Part shown: positions 9,258 through 17,411 of the stretch, in pieces
Numbering within the stretch: the first letter of the stretch is position 1
How the letters are laid out: every line of letters starts with the position of its first letter
NCBI RefSeq assembly: GCF_014863405.1
Contig: NZ_JACZZA010000008.1
Location: 62,001 to 126,000 of the forward strand
Origin: Dyella acidiphila
GTDB taxonomy: Bacteria > Pseudomonadota > Gammaproteobacteria > Xanthomonadales > Rhodanobacteraceae
Direction of reading: 5' to 3'
DNA: 64,000 nucleotides
The notes under the pieces: model-generated
Database searches by the model: none
Seen by the model: the letters and a program-made list of their open reading frames with translations, nothing else
What the model was told of the DNA's origin: nothing
Position numbers and translations under genes: made by a program

Positions 9258-10178
9258 TCAATCCATCAGCGCGCTGACATGGGCGCTGGCCGAGGCGGCC
9301 AGGGCGGCCAGGTCGTAGCCGCCCTCCAGCGTGGATACCAGCCGGTCGCCGGCATGCGCGCGGGCCAGTTCCACCAGGCGTTCGGTGATCCAGGCGTAGT
9401 CCTCGGTCTGCAGCCGGATATCGGACAGCGGATCGTTGCGATGCGCATCGAATCCGGCCGACACCAGCACCAGCTGCGGCTTGAATGCATGTAATTGCGG
9501 CAGCAGCGCGCCATCCCACAATTCGCGGAATTCGTAAGAACCCTCGCCGGGGGAGAGCGGGGCATTGACGATGTTGCCCATGCCGCGTTCGTCTTCGCGC
9601 CCGGTGCCCGGATACAGCGGCGACTGGTGGCTGGAAATAAACAGCACCCGCGGTTCGTGCTGGAAGATGTCCTGGGTGCCGTTGCCGTGGTGCACGTCGA
9701 AATCGGCAATCGCCACCCGCTTCAGGCCATGCGCAGCGATCGCGTGGGCCGCGCCCACCGCGATGTTGTTGAACAGGCAAAAGCCCATCGCCGTATCGGG
9801 GGTGGCGTGATGGCCGGGCGGGCGCACGGCGCAAAAGGCATGCGAAGCGCTGCCCTGCATCACGGCGTCGACGGCGGCGACCACCGCGCCGGCGGCGCGC
9901 AAGCCGGCTTCCGCCGAAGCCGGGGACATCAAGGTGTCTTCGTCCAGCCGCACCGTATCCACGTCCGGCCGGATCGCCAGGATGCGGTCGACGTAGCCGG
10001 GAGCATGCACGCGCAGCAGCTGTTCGCGGGTGGCGCGGGGCGCCTCCACGCGATCCACTTCGGCGAAGCGGTCCTGATCCAGTGCCTGCAGCACCGCCCG
10101 CAGACGCGCGGGGGATTCGGCGTGGCCCGGTCCGGGATCGTGCTGCAGGCAGATAGCGTGGGTATAGAGCTGCAGCAT
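9258..10178 (-). CDS. Histone deacetylase-family (acetoin utilization type) deacetylase
   Basis: An arginase/deacetylase-fold zinc amidohydrolase of 306 residues. The His pair in RPPGHHATPDTAMGFCLFNN, the zinc ligands in ADFDVHHGNGTQDIF and the Asp in VSAGFDAHRNDPL are all present, so the site looks intact. Bacterial members deacetylate small molecules such as acetylpolyamines or protein lysines; the substrate cannot be told from sequence. It ends a minus-strand set with the adenosyltransferase gene 9 bp upstream. The N-terminus MLQLYTHAICLQHDPGPGHAESPARL is the family form. Confidence 0.93.
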   Translation of the reverse strand: MLQLYTHAICLQHDPGPGHAESPARLRAVLQALDQDRFAEVDRVEAPRATREQLLRVHAPGYVDRILAIRPDVDTVRLDEDTLMSPASAEAGLRAAGAVVAAVDAVMQGSASHAFCAVRPPGHHATPDTAMGFCLFNNIAVGAAHAIAAHGLKRVAIADFDVHHGNGTQDIFQHEPRVLFISSHQSPLYPGTGREDERGMGNIVNAPLSPGEGSYEFRELWDGALLPQLHAFKPQLVLVSAGFDAHRNDPLSDIRLQTEDYAWITERLVELARAHAGDRLVSTLEGGYDLAALAASASAHVSALMD

Positions 10179-10187
10179 GCGGTGCGC

Positions 10188-10748
10188 TCAGGGTTTGCGG
10201 CGGCGCTCGTGCTGCCACAGCACTTCGCCGTGGCCGCCGGCCCGGGCCAGCACGCGGCCGAGCACGAACAGCAGATCCGACAGGCGATTCAAATAGCGCT
10301 GCGCCTGCGGCCGGATCTCTTCCACGCGCCCCAGTGCAATCACCTGGCGTTCGGCCCGGCGGCAGACGGTGCGGGCCAGATGGCAGCAGGCAGCGGCCAT
10401 GCCGCCGCCCGGCAGGATGAAATCCTTCAGTGGCGGCAGCGGCTCGTTGAAGCCATCGAGCGCCACTTCCAGGCCGCTGATGTCGGCGTCCTGGATCATC
10501 GCCATGCCGGGGATGCACAACTCGCCGCCAAGGTCGAACAGCTCGTGCTGCACCTGGACCAGGGTTTCGCGCACGGCATCGTCGACGTGCTCGCAGGCCA
10601 GCACCATGCCGATGGTGCTGTTCAATTCATCGACGGTGCCGTAGGCCTCTACGCGCAGGGAATCTTTGGGTACGCGCGAGCCGTCGCCCAGGCCGGTGCT
10701 GCCATCGTCGCCGGTACGCGTGTAGATCTTGGAAAGCCGATTGCCCAT
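10188..10748 (-). CDS. Corrinoid adenosyltransferase, PduO type
   Basis: The enzyme transfers adenosine from ATP to Co(I) of cobalamin or precursors, making adenosylcobalamin. The start MGNRLSKIYTRTGDDGSTGL gives 186 aa with the PduO-type nucleotide loop TRTGDDGSTGLGDG, then VEAYGTVDELNS, and the C-terminal CRRAERQVIAL and NRLSDLLFVLGR motifs. The open frame runs 32 codons further upstream without family similarity and would overlap the upstream gene. It is flanked by a membrane protein gene 13 bp upstream and the deacetylase gene downstream, probably one transcript. Confidence 0.95.
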   Translation of the reverse strand: MGNRLSKIYTRTGDDGSTGLGDGSRVPKDSLRVEAYGTVDELNSTIGMVLACEHVDDAVRETLVQVQHELFDLGGELCIPGMAMIQDADISGLEVALDGFNEPLPPLKDFILPGGGMAAACCHLARTVCRRAERQVIALGRVEEIRPQAQRYLNRLSDLLFVLGRVLARAGGHGEVLWQHERRRKP

Positions 10749-10761
10749 GCCGGTGCTGCGC

Positions 10762-11352
10762 TCAGTGCTGCACGCTGCCGTGATGCGGCAGCACGCGCGC
10801 GATCTGCGCGACCAGCACGTGCAGCACCGCACCCAGGCCGACATACAGCGCCGTGGTCTGCAGGAACGGCAGGTACCAGTCGCCCATGTTCTCGAACCAG
10901 GCGCCGAAGCTGCGCGGCGTCGGCACGCTATGGCTCAGCCAGTAGAAGCTGCCGTTGGAAATCACGTAGCACAGGTTTTCGCTGACCAGCAGCGCCGCCA
11001 CGGCCATCGCCAGGGTGGACAGGTGCAGGCCGGACTGATGCTTGGCCAGCCAGCTGCCGCCCAGCCACAGTGCGCCATAGGCGGGAATCAGGAACCAGTA
11101 GCCGGCCGATACGCAGTAGTGGCTCCAGAAGCTGATGCCCATGTTGGTGATCACGATGTAGTCGACCAGCACCGCAGTGGCCATCAGCAGCGGGAACGCC
11201 CATCGGGCCGTGCCACGCAACCAGAAGCCGGCGAGGAAGAACACACCCCAGCTGGCATCGGGCAGGGTATTGAAGTGATGCAGGCGGGTTGCCGCCATGC
11301 CCAGGGCTAGCGCAGCGAAAATGCTGAGGCGTTGGGTCTGTGTCATCGCCAT
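10762..11352 (-). CDS. Predicted multi-spanning membrane protein, possible cobalamin-related transporter component
   Basis: A 196-residue integral membrane protein with about five hydrophobic spans (FAALALGMAATRL, WGVFFLAGFWL, FPLLMATAVLVDYIVI, YWFLIPAYGALWLGG, LAMAVAALLVSENLCYVI and YVGLGAVLHVLVAQIA). The start MAMTQTQRLS is supported by an AGGGAG about 6 nt upstream. I do not recognise a named family with certainty; the spans resemble uncharacterised substrate-specific membrane subunits. Its 13-bp spacing from the corrinoid adenosyltransferase suggests a role in cobalamin uptake or metabolism, which is inference from context only. Confidence 0.75.
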   Translation of the reverse strand: MAMTQTQRLSIFAALALGMAATRLHHFNTLPDASWGVFFLAGFWLRGTARWAFPLLMATAVLVDYIVITNMGISFWSHYCVSAGYWFLIPAYGALWLGGSWLAKHQSGLHLSTLAMAVAALLVSENLCYVISNGSFYWLSHSVPTPRSFGAWFENMGDWYLPFLQTTALYVGLGAVLHVLVAQIARVLPHHGSVQH

Positions 11353-11454
11353 AAGGGGCTCCCTGGAAAACGGACGGTCAATGAAGACATCAAGTGTAGC
11401 CCAGCCGCCCCCGAGCATGCGAAGAATGCCGCCGCCCCGCGTATGATTCCGCGC

Positions 11455-12681
11455 ATGAATGACTCTGCTCCCTTTGACGCCAACAACAACATCCTGATCG
11501 TCGGCGGCGGGCTGGTTGGCGCCAGCCTGGCCATTGCGCTGGATGCGGCCGGCTGCCGGATAACCCTGGTGGAAGCGGCAGCCCCGCGCGCAGACGCCCA
11601 GCCCAGCTACGACGAACGCAATCTCGCGCTGGCGCGCGCGACCGTGAACGGCTTGACCGCGATCGGGGTATGGCCGCTGGTTGCGGCGCAGGCCACGCCG
11701 ATTCGGCATATCCATGTCAGCCGCGCCGGCGAATTCGGCAGCGCGCGGCTGGATGCGACACGTCATGGCGTGGATGCCCTGGGCTGGACCTTGCCGGCGC
11801 GCGAACTCGGCGCCGGTCTGCTGCGTCGGCTCGATGCGTGCACGCAGCTGGTGCGCCTGGCGCCTGCCAGCCTGGTCGGGCTGCAGCAGCATCCCGGCGG
11901 CTGGCGTGCGCAGATCAACACGCCGCAAGGCGAGCAGTACATCGATGCTGCACTGCTGGTCGGTGCGGACGGCACCGAATCCTTCGTGCGTGCGCAGCTC
12001 GGCATCGAGGTCGAGACACATGACTACCAGCAGACCTTATTTGTCTGCACCGTAACGCCGGAGCGCGATCCGGCCCATCGCGCATGGGAGCGTTTCTCCG
12101 ACGAAGGTCCAATCGCCATGCTGCCGCTGGCCGAGCGTCGCTGCGGACTGGTGCTGACCGTGCCGGCCGAGATCGCCGACGAAGTTGCCGCGCTGGACGA
12201 TGCAGGTTTCCTGGCACTGGCGCAGCAACGTTTCGGCTGGCAGCTGGGACGCCTGCAGCGGCCGGGCCGGCGTCATCCGTACGCGATCCGCCGGGTCGCG
12301 GCACGGCAGTTGATCAGTACGCGTGCGGTGCTGGTCGGCAACGCCGCGCAGACGGTCCATCCGATCGGCGCGCAGGGCTTCAATCTCGGGCTGCGCGATG
12401 CGCTGACCCTGGCCGAATTGGTCGCCGACGCGCACGACCCTGGTGCAGCGGCCTTGCTGGATCAGTATGCGGCGCGCCGCGCGCCGGATCGTGCAGGCAC
12501 CATGGCGATGAGCCATGACCTGGTCCGCTTCGCCTGCATGCCGCAGCCATGGCTGGCGCCGTTCCGTTCGCTCGCTCTGCTGGCCTACGACCGCGTACCA
12601 CCCTTGCAGCGGGCGCTGGCCCGGCGCGGCATGGGCTTTCGCGGCCAACCGCCGCGCGCGGTGCTGGAGCGTCTGCCATGA
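11455..12681 (+). CDS. ubiH: 2-octaprenyl-6-methoxyphenol hydroxylase-type FAD monooxygenase (UbiH)
   Basis: A 408-aa aromatic-ring hydroxylase of ubiquinone biosynthesis. It has the N-terminal Rossmann FAD motif ILIVGGGLVGASLAIAL, the DG-type motif LLVGADGTESFVR and the second FAD motif AVLVGNAAQTVHPIGAQGFNLGLRDA, the last being characteristic of the UbiH/UbiF/COQ6 family. The chosen start MNDSAPFDANNN is the first that leaves no untypical N-terminal tail. It overlaps the next hydroxylase gene by ATGA, so the two are translationally coupled. The pair resembles the ubiH-visC arrangement of Enterobacteria. UbiH versus UbiF is assigned by similarity of motif spacing, not proven. Confidence 0.9.
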   Translation: MNDSAPFDANNNILIVGGGLVGASLAIALDAAGCRITLVEAAAPRADAQPSYDERNLALARATVNGLTAIGVWPLVAAQATPIRHIHVSRAGEFGSARLDATRHGVDALGWTLPARELGAGLLRRLDACTQLVRLAPASLVGLQQHPGGWRAQINTPQGEQYIDAALLVGADGTESFVRAQLGIEVETHDYQQTLFVCTVTPERDPAHRAWERFSDEGPIAMLPLAERRCGLVLTVPAEIADEVAALDDAGFLALAQQRFGWQLGRLQRPGRRHPYAIRRVAARQLISTRAVLVGNAAQTVHPIGAQGFNLGLRDALTLAELVADAHDPGAAALLDQYAARRAPDRAGTMAMSHDLVRFACMPQPWLAPFRSLALLAYDRVPPLQRALARRGMGFRGQPPRAVLERLP

Positions 12682-13880
12682 GAACCGTTCCAACCGTGCA
12701 GCGCCGCGGACCGGCCCTGGATATCGCTGTAGTAGGCGGCGGCATGGTGGGTGCCGCTGCGGCGCTGGCGTTCGCCCGCGCCGGCTTTGCTACCGCCCTG
12801 CTGGAAGCGCGCCCCCCCGCGGCATGGCATGCACAGGACGAACTGGATCTGCGCGTGGTGGGCCTGGCGCCATCCTCCATTGCTTTGTTGGAAGAGCTGG
12901 ACGTCTGGACGTCCATTCGCAATGCACGCGCCTGTCCGTATACCCATATGCATGTATGGGATGCGCAGAGCGGCGCCGCAATCGACTTCGATGCCGGCGA
13001 TGAAGGCCGCGACCTTCTCGGCTACATCGTGGAGAACAACCTGGTGCAGTGGACGCTGTGGCAGGCGCTGGAAGCAGCGGGCGTGCAGCGTCTGTGTCCC
13101 GCCACGGTGAAGGATTTCGAAGTACGCGGCGATCGCGTGGTGCTGGAACTGGCCGACGGCGAAAGTCTTTCCGTGCGCCTGCTGGTCGCAGCGGACGGCG
13201 CCGGTTCGCCGCTGCGCCAGCGCGCAGGCATCGGCACCCATGGCCACGATTACGGCCAGCGCGCGATCGTCGCGCATGTCGCCACCGAGCGTGCGCATGC
13301 GGGCACGGCCTGGCAGCGTTTCCTGCCGACCGGGCCTTTGGCCTTGCTGCCGCTGGCCGATGGACGCAGCTCGCTGGTGTGGTCGATGCCGGAAGCCGAG
13401 GCGCGGCGGGTGCAGGCGCTGGATGAGCCGGCGTTTCTGGCCGAACTGGGCATTGCCAGCGATTTTCGCCTCGGGCGCATCGTCGCCAGCACGCCGCGCG
13501 CCGCCTTTCCGTTGAAGCTGCAATTGGCCGATGCGTATCAGGCCGAGCGCCTGGTACTGCTCGGCGATGCGGCGCATGCCGTGCATCCGCTGGCCGGGCA
13601 GGGCGTGAATCTTGGACTGCGCGATGTAGCCGAATTGCGCGACACGCTGCTTGCCGCACGCAACGAAGGCCGCGATATTGCCGCCACGCATGTGCTGCGC
13701 CGCTACGCACGCCGCCGGCGCAGCGCGGACACGCTCGATGCCTACGGCTTCGATGCACTTGCCCGCATCTACGCCTGGCAAGCGATGCCGCTGGTCGCGG
13801 CGCGGGGCCTGGGCGTGCGCCTGCTCGATCGTTTGTCGCCGCTGAAGCGACGGATCGCCGCGCATGCCGCGGGCCTGTAA
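12678..13880 (+). CDS. ubiI: 2-octaprenylphenol hydroxylase-type FAD monooxygenase (UbiI/VisC-like)
   Basis: A second flavin hydroxylase of the UbiH/COQ6 family, 400 aa, starting at the ATGA overlap with the preceding gene. It shows IAVVGGGMVGAAAALAFARAG for the ADP part of FAD, LLVAADGAGSPLR as the DG motif and LVLLGDAAHAVHPLAGQGVNLGLRDV near the C-terminus. In ubiquinone synthesis this type hydroxylates C5 of the ring. Position two in a ubi tandem favours UbiI/VisC; UbiF or UbiM-like activity cannot be ruled out from sequence alone. Confidence 0.88.
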   Translation: MRTVPTVQRRGPALDIAVVGGGMVGAAAALAFARAGFATALLEARPPAAWHAQDELDLRVVGLAPSSIALLEELDVWTSIRNARACPYTHMHVWDAQSGAAIDFDAGDEGRDLLGYIVENNLVQWTLWQALEAAGVQRLCPATVKDFEVRGDRVVLELADGESLSVRLLVAADGAGSPLRQRAGIGTHGHDYGQRAIVAHVATERAHAGTAWQRFLPTGPLALLPLADGRSSLVWSMPEAEARRVQALDEPAFLAELGIASDFRLGRIVASTPRAAFPLKLQLADAYQAERLVLLGDAAHAVHPLAGQGVNLGLRDVAELRDTLLAARNEGRDIAATHVLRRYARRRRSADTLDAYGFDALARIYAWQAMPLVAARGLGVRLLDRLSPLKRRIAAHAAGL

Positions 13881-13924
13881 ACGATGCTTGTTTATCCAGT
13901 AACCCAAACCTGAGGAATTACGCC

Positions 13925-14719
13925 ATGCGTTTCGTTCGACTGGGTTGTTTCGCTTTGCTCGCTGCCCTGAGCTTTGCCGCACAGGCCAAGATGGTTCACC
14001 GCACGGTCGAATGGACGCTGGACGGCACGCATTTCAAAAGCGTGCTGGTCTATGACGATGCCAGCAGCGCCAAGCGCCCGGGCCTGGTGATGGTGCCCAA
14101 CTGGTGGGGCGTGAACGATGTAGCCGTGCAAAAGGCGGACATGATCGCGGGCAAGGATTACGTGATCCTGCTTACCGACATGTATGGTGAAAACGTGCGG
14201 CCGCAGCATGGCAAGTCCGAGCAGGCGCAGGCCGCGACCAAGCCGCTGTATGGCGATCGCGCGCTGATGCGCAAGCGCATGAACGAGGCGCTGGCGCAAT
14301 TGAAGGCGCAGGCGGGCACGGCGCCCATCGACCTGTCCAAGCTGGCGGCCATCGGCTTCTGCTTCGGCGGCAGCGCCGTGCTGGACCTGGCGCGCAGTGG
14401 CGCGGACGTGGCGGCGGTGGTGTCCTTCCACGGTGGCCTGACCACCGACGATCCGGCGCTTGCCACACATATCAAGGCGCGCGTGCTGGCCATGAATGGC
14501 GCCGACGACAAGGGCACCATGCCGGATGCGGACAAGTTCCTGGACGAGATGCGCGGCAGCCCGGCCGAGTGGCAGTTCGTGGTGATCGGCCATGCCGTGC
14601 ATTGCTTCACCGAGACCGAGGAAAATTCGCCCGGCTGCAAATATGACCCTGTCGCTGCGGCACGCAGTTACCGTTTGATGCATGATTGGCTGCGCGCTGC
14701 CTTTGCCGGGCAGCCTTGA
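13925..14719 (+). CDS. Secreted dienelactone hydrolase-family protein
   Basis: An alpha/beta hydrolase of the dienelactone hydrolase family, 264 aa, with a clear signal peptide (MRFVRLGCFALLAALSFAAQA), so a periplasmic location is likely. The nucleophile motif is GFCFGG (Cys nucleophile, as in DLH), the acid lies in NGADDKG and the histidine in GHAVHCF; the nearby PNWWGVNDVAVQKAD is the family oxyanion/N-terminal motif. The true substrate is unknown; many homologues act on unrelated esters. It follows ubiI by 44 bp with a RBS-like GAGGAA 9 nt before the ATG. Confidence 0.92.
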   Translation: MRFVRLGCFALLAALSFAAQAKMVHRTVEWTLDGTHFKSVLVYDDASSAKRPGLVMVPNWWGVNDVAVQKADMIAGKDYVILLTDMYGENVRPQHGKSEQAQAATKPLYGDRALMRKRMNEALAQLKAQAGTAPIDLSKLAAIGFCFGGSAVLDLARSGADVAAVVSFHGGLTTDDPALATHIKARVLAMNGADDKGTMPDADKFLDEMRGSPAEWQFVVIGHAVHCFTETEENSPGCKYDPVAAARSYRLMHDWLRAAFAGQP

Positions 14720-14849
14720 CGAAAAAAACGGCCGGCCCGCGGATCAACTTTGGGGAGTGCGGGGCGGCCTTATAAATAGCTGGATGCAGTACGCCATTTG
14801 CCGGATCGTTTCGTTTTAGTGGTTGCAACAACACACGGAGATCCATGTC

Positions 14850-15179
14850 ATGAATATGCGTTCCACGATGTTCTGCAGTCTGTTGCTGGTTTCGTCAGTC
14901 GCGCTGGCGGGGCCGTTCCCGTCCGCGTCGCGGCAAAACGGCATGCAGATGTACCGTACCGGCCAGCCCGTGCCGGCCCAGTACATGGCCGACAACAACG
15001 TGATCCACAACTATCACCACTACCACCTGGACAAGCCCACCGATGGCTACGAGTGGGTGCATGGGGTGGAAAACGAATATCTGCTGATCTCGGCCAAATC
15101 CGGCATCCTCCGGCGCATCGAAACGCGCCCGAGCATTCCGCGGGATCCTTCCGAGGGGCCGGCCCCGCAGGGCCAGTAA
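14850..15179 (+). CDS. Small periplasmic RcnB-like protein
   Basis: A 109-residue protein with a signal peptide (MNMRSTMFCSLLLVSSVALA) and a C-terminal domain resembling the RcnB family: GYEWVHGVENEYLLISAKSGIL near residues 68-89. RcnB proteins are periplasmic and in E. coli modulate nickel and cobalt efflux; here no efflux pump is adjacent, so the metal role is only by family. A His/Tyr cluster, NYHHYHLDK, precedes the domain. The start at 14850 is preceded by ACACGGAG at 9-nt spacing; the frame extends 27 bp upstream but lacks an RBS. It has its own perfect-palindrome terminator. Confidence 0.82.
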   Translation: MNMRSTMFCSLLLVSSVALAGPFPSASRQNGMQMYRTGQPVPAQYMADNNVIHNYHHYHLDKPTDGYEWVHGVENEYLLISAKSGILRRIETRPSIPRDPSEGPAPQGQ

Positions 15180-15189
15180 GCACGCAAGC

Positions 15190-15221
15190 AAAGGCCCATG
15201 CCATGGCATGGGCCTTTTTTT
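15190..15221 (+). terminator. Perfect palindromic terminator
   Basis: A 28-bp perfect palindrome (arms AAAGGCCCATGCCA and TGGCATGGGCCTTT) followed by further T residues, 10 bp after the stop of the RcnB-like gene and 26 bp before the end of convergent ispB, so it probably serves both. Confidence 0.85.
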
Positions 15222-15247
15222 ATGGGCGCGCTTTTATGGGCACGTTT

Positions 15248-16270
15248 TCAGAACGTGCGCTGCACTGAATAATCCGCCAGCGTGGCCAGCGCATCGCGAT
15301 ACGAGGACGCCGGCAGCGAGGCCAGCGCATCGCGCGCCGCATAGGCATGGCGCAGGGCGCATTCGCGCGTGCGCTCGATCGCGCCCGATTCGCGGATGGC
15401 GGTAAGAATGTGATCCAGCGAATCCAGGCCGCCGTGCTCGATGGCATGGCGCATCTCGCGCGCCTGCTCCACGCCCACGCGCTGCATGGCATAGATCAGC
15501 GGCAGGGTGGGTTTGCCCTCGGCCAGGTCATCGCCGATGTTCTTGCCCAGCGTGCTGGCATCGCTGACGTAATCGAGCAGGTCGTCGGCGATCTGGAACG
15601 CGTAGCCGAGCTGCATGCCGTAGCGGCGCAGCGCCGACACCTGCGTCTCCGGCAGGCCGCCCAGGATGCCGCCCAGCTCGGTGGCAGCCGCAAACAGCAC
15701 CGCGGTCTTGCGCTCGATCACCGCCAGGTAGGCGGCCTCGTTCACATCGGCATTGCCGATATTGAGCAGCTGCAGCACCTCGCCTTCGGCGATGGTGTTG
15801 GTGGTGTCGGCCAGGATGCGCATGATGCGCATGTCGTCCAGTTCCACCATCAGCTGGAACGAGCGCGAATAGAGGAAATCGCCCACCAGCACGCTGGCGG
15901 CATTGCCCCACAGTGCATTGGCGGTCTTGCGGCCGCGGCGCAGGTCCGATTCGTCCACCACGTCGTCGTGCAGCAAGGTGGAGGTGTGGATGAACTCGAT
16001 TACCGCGGCCAGCTTCAGGTGCTTGTCGCCGGCGTAGCCGGAGGCGCGCGCGGCGAGCGCGTGCAGCATCGGGCGCAGGCGCTTGCCGCCGCCGGCAATG
16101 ATGTGGTCGGCAATCTGGTTGATCAGTACCACGTCCGAAGCCAGCCGTTGGCGGATCAGGGCATCGATGCGCTGCATGTCACCTTCGGCTAGCGCGCGCA
16201 CGCCGGCATAGTCGCGTGCGGGATCGATGGTCTGGAGCACAGAGGAGTTCATGCGGCTGGAACTGGACAT
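15248..16270 (-). CDS. ispB: Octaprenyl diphosphate synthase
   Basis: A trans-prenyltransferase that builds the C40 side chain of ubiquinone from FPP and IPP. The two aspartate-rich motifs are present: LLHDDVVDESDLRRG near residue 103 and FQIADDLLDYVSD near 219, with GGGKRLRP near residue 64 for IPP binding. At 340 aa (or 334 from the second ATG, MNSSVLQTID) the length is normal. Together with the ubi genes just upstream it places several quinone biosynthesis steps in this stretch. It is transcribed divergently from glpR. Confidence 0.95.
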   Translation of the reverse strand: MSSSSRMNSSVLQTIDPARDYAGVRALAEGDMQRIDALIRQRLASDVVLINQIADHIIAGGGKRLRPMLHALAARASGYAGDKHLKLAAVIEFIHTSTLLHDDVVDESDLRRGRKTANALWGNAASVLVGDFLYSRSFQLMVELDDMRIMRILADTTNTIAEGEVLQLLNIGNADVNEAAYLAVIERKTAVLFAAATELGGILGGLPETQVSALRRYGMQLGYAFQIADDLLDYVSDASTLGKNIGDDLAEGKPTLPLIYAMQRVGVEQAREMRHAIEHGGLDSLDHILTAIRESGAIERTRECALRHAYAARDALASLPASSYRDALATLADYSVQRTF

Positions 16271-16438
16271 AGGTCCCCAATTATAGAGGCGCAGACTGCA
16301 TTACGTGTGGGTTCTGCCTGATTTCAACCGATTCAGGGGCCCGCGCAAGGGCGGCTCGGGGCCGGCGTCCGCCGCCATGGCATGGGTTGTGCGTCCGGTC
16401 ACGCTACCATGGTGGCAGTTGTCCGGACGGAAGTGACG

Positions 16439-17215
16439 ATGAGCGATCTGGTACTCAACCGCAGGCAGGAGCAGCTCGTGGCGCGGGTGCGCGAGGAGGG
16501 CTTTGCCACCGTGGAGGACCTGGCCGGACACTTCGACGTCACCCAGCAGACCATCCGCCGCGACCTTGCCGCGCTCTGCGATGCCGGCCTGCTGCGCCGC
16601 TATCACGGCGGGGTGAGCATGCCCTCCAGCGTGGAAAACCTCACCTACGCCAAGCGTCAGAGCCTGTGGCAGGAGGAAAAGGTCCGCATCGCCAACCTGT
16701 TGGCCAGCCATATCCCTGACGACGCCTCGCTGTTCATCAACCTCGGCACCACCAACGAAGACGTGGCGCGCGCCCTGATGAACCACAAAGGCCTGCGCGT
16801 GATCACCAACAACCTCAACGTGGCGATCATGCTCAGCGAGAACCCGAGTTTCGAGGTGATCGTGGCCGGCGGAGTGGTGCGTGGGCGCGACCATGGCGTC
16901 ACCGGGCAGCCCACCATCGAGCTGATCCGGCAGTTCAAGGTCGATTTCGGCGTGATCGGCATTTCCGGCATCGACCCGGACGGCACCCTGCTGGATTTCG
17001 ACCTGCATGAAGTGCGCGTGGCGCAGGCCATCATCGAGCACTCCCGTCAGGTGTTCCTGGCTGCCGACCACAGCAAGCTGGGGCGCAATGCCCTGGTCCG
17101 GCTCGGCCCGATGTCCCTGGTCCATGCCTGGTTTACCGACCGCGCACCGCCGGCCGAGATGGCGCAGATGCTGGGCGAAACAGGGGTGCAGGTACATATC
17201 GCCGGGGAAGCTTGA
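16439..17215 (+). CDS. glpR: DeoR-family glycerol-3-phosphate regulon repressor
   Basis: A 258-aa DeoR-family repressor. The N-terminal winged helix contains VTQQTIRRDLAALCDAGLLRRYHGG, and the C-terminal ligand domain starts with the sugar-phosphate isomerase-like FINLGTTNEDVARAL. GlpR repressors release DNA on binding glycerol-3-phosphate. It sits directly upstream of glpD, glpF and glpK in the same orientation, and operator-like inverted repeats lie between it and glpD. The start at 16439 gives the family N-terminus MSDLVLNRRQEQL; 19 additional in-frame codons upstream look non-coding. Confidence 0.95.
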   Translation: MSDLVLNRRQEQLVARVREEGFATVEDLAGHFDVTQQTIRRDLAALCDAGLLRRYHGGVSMPSSVENLTYAKRQSLWQEEKVRIANLLASHIPDDASLFINLGTTNEDVARALMNHKGLRVITNNLNVAIMLSENPSFEVIVAGGVVRGRDHGVTGQPTIELIRQFKVDFGVIGISGIDPDGTLLDFDLHEVRVAQAIIEHSRQVFLAADHSKLGRNALVRLGPMSLVHAWFTDRAPPAEMAQMLGETGVQVHIAGEA

Positions 17216-17245
17216 CGGCCTCGCTGCGCTGCAGCGTGCAATGAG

Positions 17246-17358
17246 CGAAAATGTTCGAATACGCTCACATCCCTGATCGATATCGAACTTCATACGTTGT
17301 TTTCTGTTCGAATTTTCGATTTCAGTTTGTTTGTTAAGCGAAAATGAAAATTTTCGCA
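17246..17358. promoter_or_regulatory. Putative GlpR operator region upstream of glpD
   Basis: The 196-bp glpR-glpD gap is AT-rich against its surroundings. At 17248 AATGTTCGAA fits the E. coli GlpR half-site consensus WATKYTCGWW. CTGTTCGAATTTTCGAT near 17313 repeats the TTCGAA element. At 17338-17357 lies a perfect inverted repeat, GCGAAAAT-GAAA-ATTTTCGC, 54 bp before the glpD start. Three TTCG-type elements close to the glpD promoter position fit repression by the neighbouring GlpR; binding itself is inferred. Confidence 0.65.
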
Positions 17359-17411
17359 GCAAAAAGGAACGGCGAACATGGGAACTTCAAGCGCAGCCTG
17401 CGGGGTAGGCC

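Noticed and set aside
9172-10518. A 448-codon minus-strand frame overlapping the deacetylase gene in another frame
   Set aside because: Arg/Pro/Ala-rich alternative frame of the deacetylase and adenosyltransferase genes; no motif.
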